This document shows positions 5,222-5,271 of a stretch of DNA of 5,271 nt, piece by piece. Position 1 is the first letter of the stretch, and every line of letters starts with the position of its first letter. The notes below the pieces were generated by a model. It saw nothing but the letters and a program-made list of their open reading frames with translations. It was not told the DNA's origin and did no database searches. Both the position numbers and the translations under genes were made by a program. The stretch is from JBAYZQ01 sp041672385 (lineage in GTDB: Bacteria; Spirochaetota; Spirochaetia; Sphaerochaetales; Sphaerochaetaceae), in NCBI GenBank assembly GCA_041672385.1, contig JBAYZQ010000160.1:1-5271 (forward strand), written 5' to 3'.

Positions 5222-5271
5222 ATGGCACGTAGATGTGAAATTTGTGGAAAAGGTACAGTTGCAGGTAATAA
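5222..5271 (+). CDS. rpmB: 50S ribosomal protein bL28 (3' truncated)
   Basis: Only the first 16 codons and two bases are in the window. They translate as MARRCEICGKGTVAGN, the highly conserved bL28 N-terminus. bL28 binds 23S rRNA in the large ribosomal subunit. The C-E-I-C pair (Cys5, Cys8) is the first half of a zinc-ribbon, so this is the Cys-containing (zinc-binding) form rather than the zinc-free paralogue. The second cysteine pair would lie outside the window. AAGGTGG at 5207-5213, one mismatch from AAGGAGG and 8 nt before the ATG, is the ribosome binding site. The gene lies about 110 bp after nth on the same strand. Confidence 0.92.
   Translation, partial: MARRCEICGKGTVAGN

Overview
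The window is a low-GC (roughly one-third G+C by eye) stretch of bacterial chromosome with dense, ordinary gene packing. The gene content suggests an anaerobe: a molybdenum hydroxylase of the selenium-dependent xanthine dehydrogenase type, and a ferrous iron transporter whose GTPase signature (GNQNCGKTTLFNQLTGSNQH) resembles clostridial and related FeoB proteins. I cannot fix the phylum. Bacillota (Clostridia-like) or Spirochaetota are both possible, and no rRNA or long phylogenetic marker is present.

Layout from left to right: (1) positions 1-1213, plus strand, the 3' part of a molybdenum hydroxylase catalytic subunit cut by the window edge; (2) a 90-bp spacer with two inverted repeats and a candidate promoter/operator; (3) 1304-3667, plus strand, a fused FeoA-FeoB ferrous iron transporter; (4) 3670-4152, minus strand, an Imm-5-like 'putative immunity protein', convergent with feoAB with only 2 bp between the stop codons; (5) 4292-4364, minus strand, tRNA-Pro(UGG), with a strong sigma70-type promoter and a small leader hairpin; (6) 4496-5110, plus strand, endonuclease III (nth), divergent from the tRNA; (7) from 5222, plus strand, the first 16 codons of ribosomal protein bL28 (rpmB), cut by the right edge.

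The genes do not form one pathway. The hydroxylase and the iron transporter are same-strand neighbours and may be linked loosely by metal and redox metabolism: the hydroxylase family needs Fe-S clusters and a Mo cofactor, and FeoAB supplies Fe(II). Nth also carries a [4Fe-4S] cluster. tRNA-Pro, nth and rpmB are housekeeping genes. The likely accessory element is the solitary immunity-like gene, which lies just downstream of the tRNA 3' end, a common insertion position for mobile cargo. No toxin, integrase, IS element, CRISPR array or riboswitch is visible.

I did not find a clearly new biological system. The points most worth a second look are the orphan immunity gene beside the tRNA, a terminator-like hairpin that would compete with the tRNA's own acceptor and T stems, a GAAA-capped hairpin in the pre-tRNA leader, and the stacked inverted repeats before feoAB.
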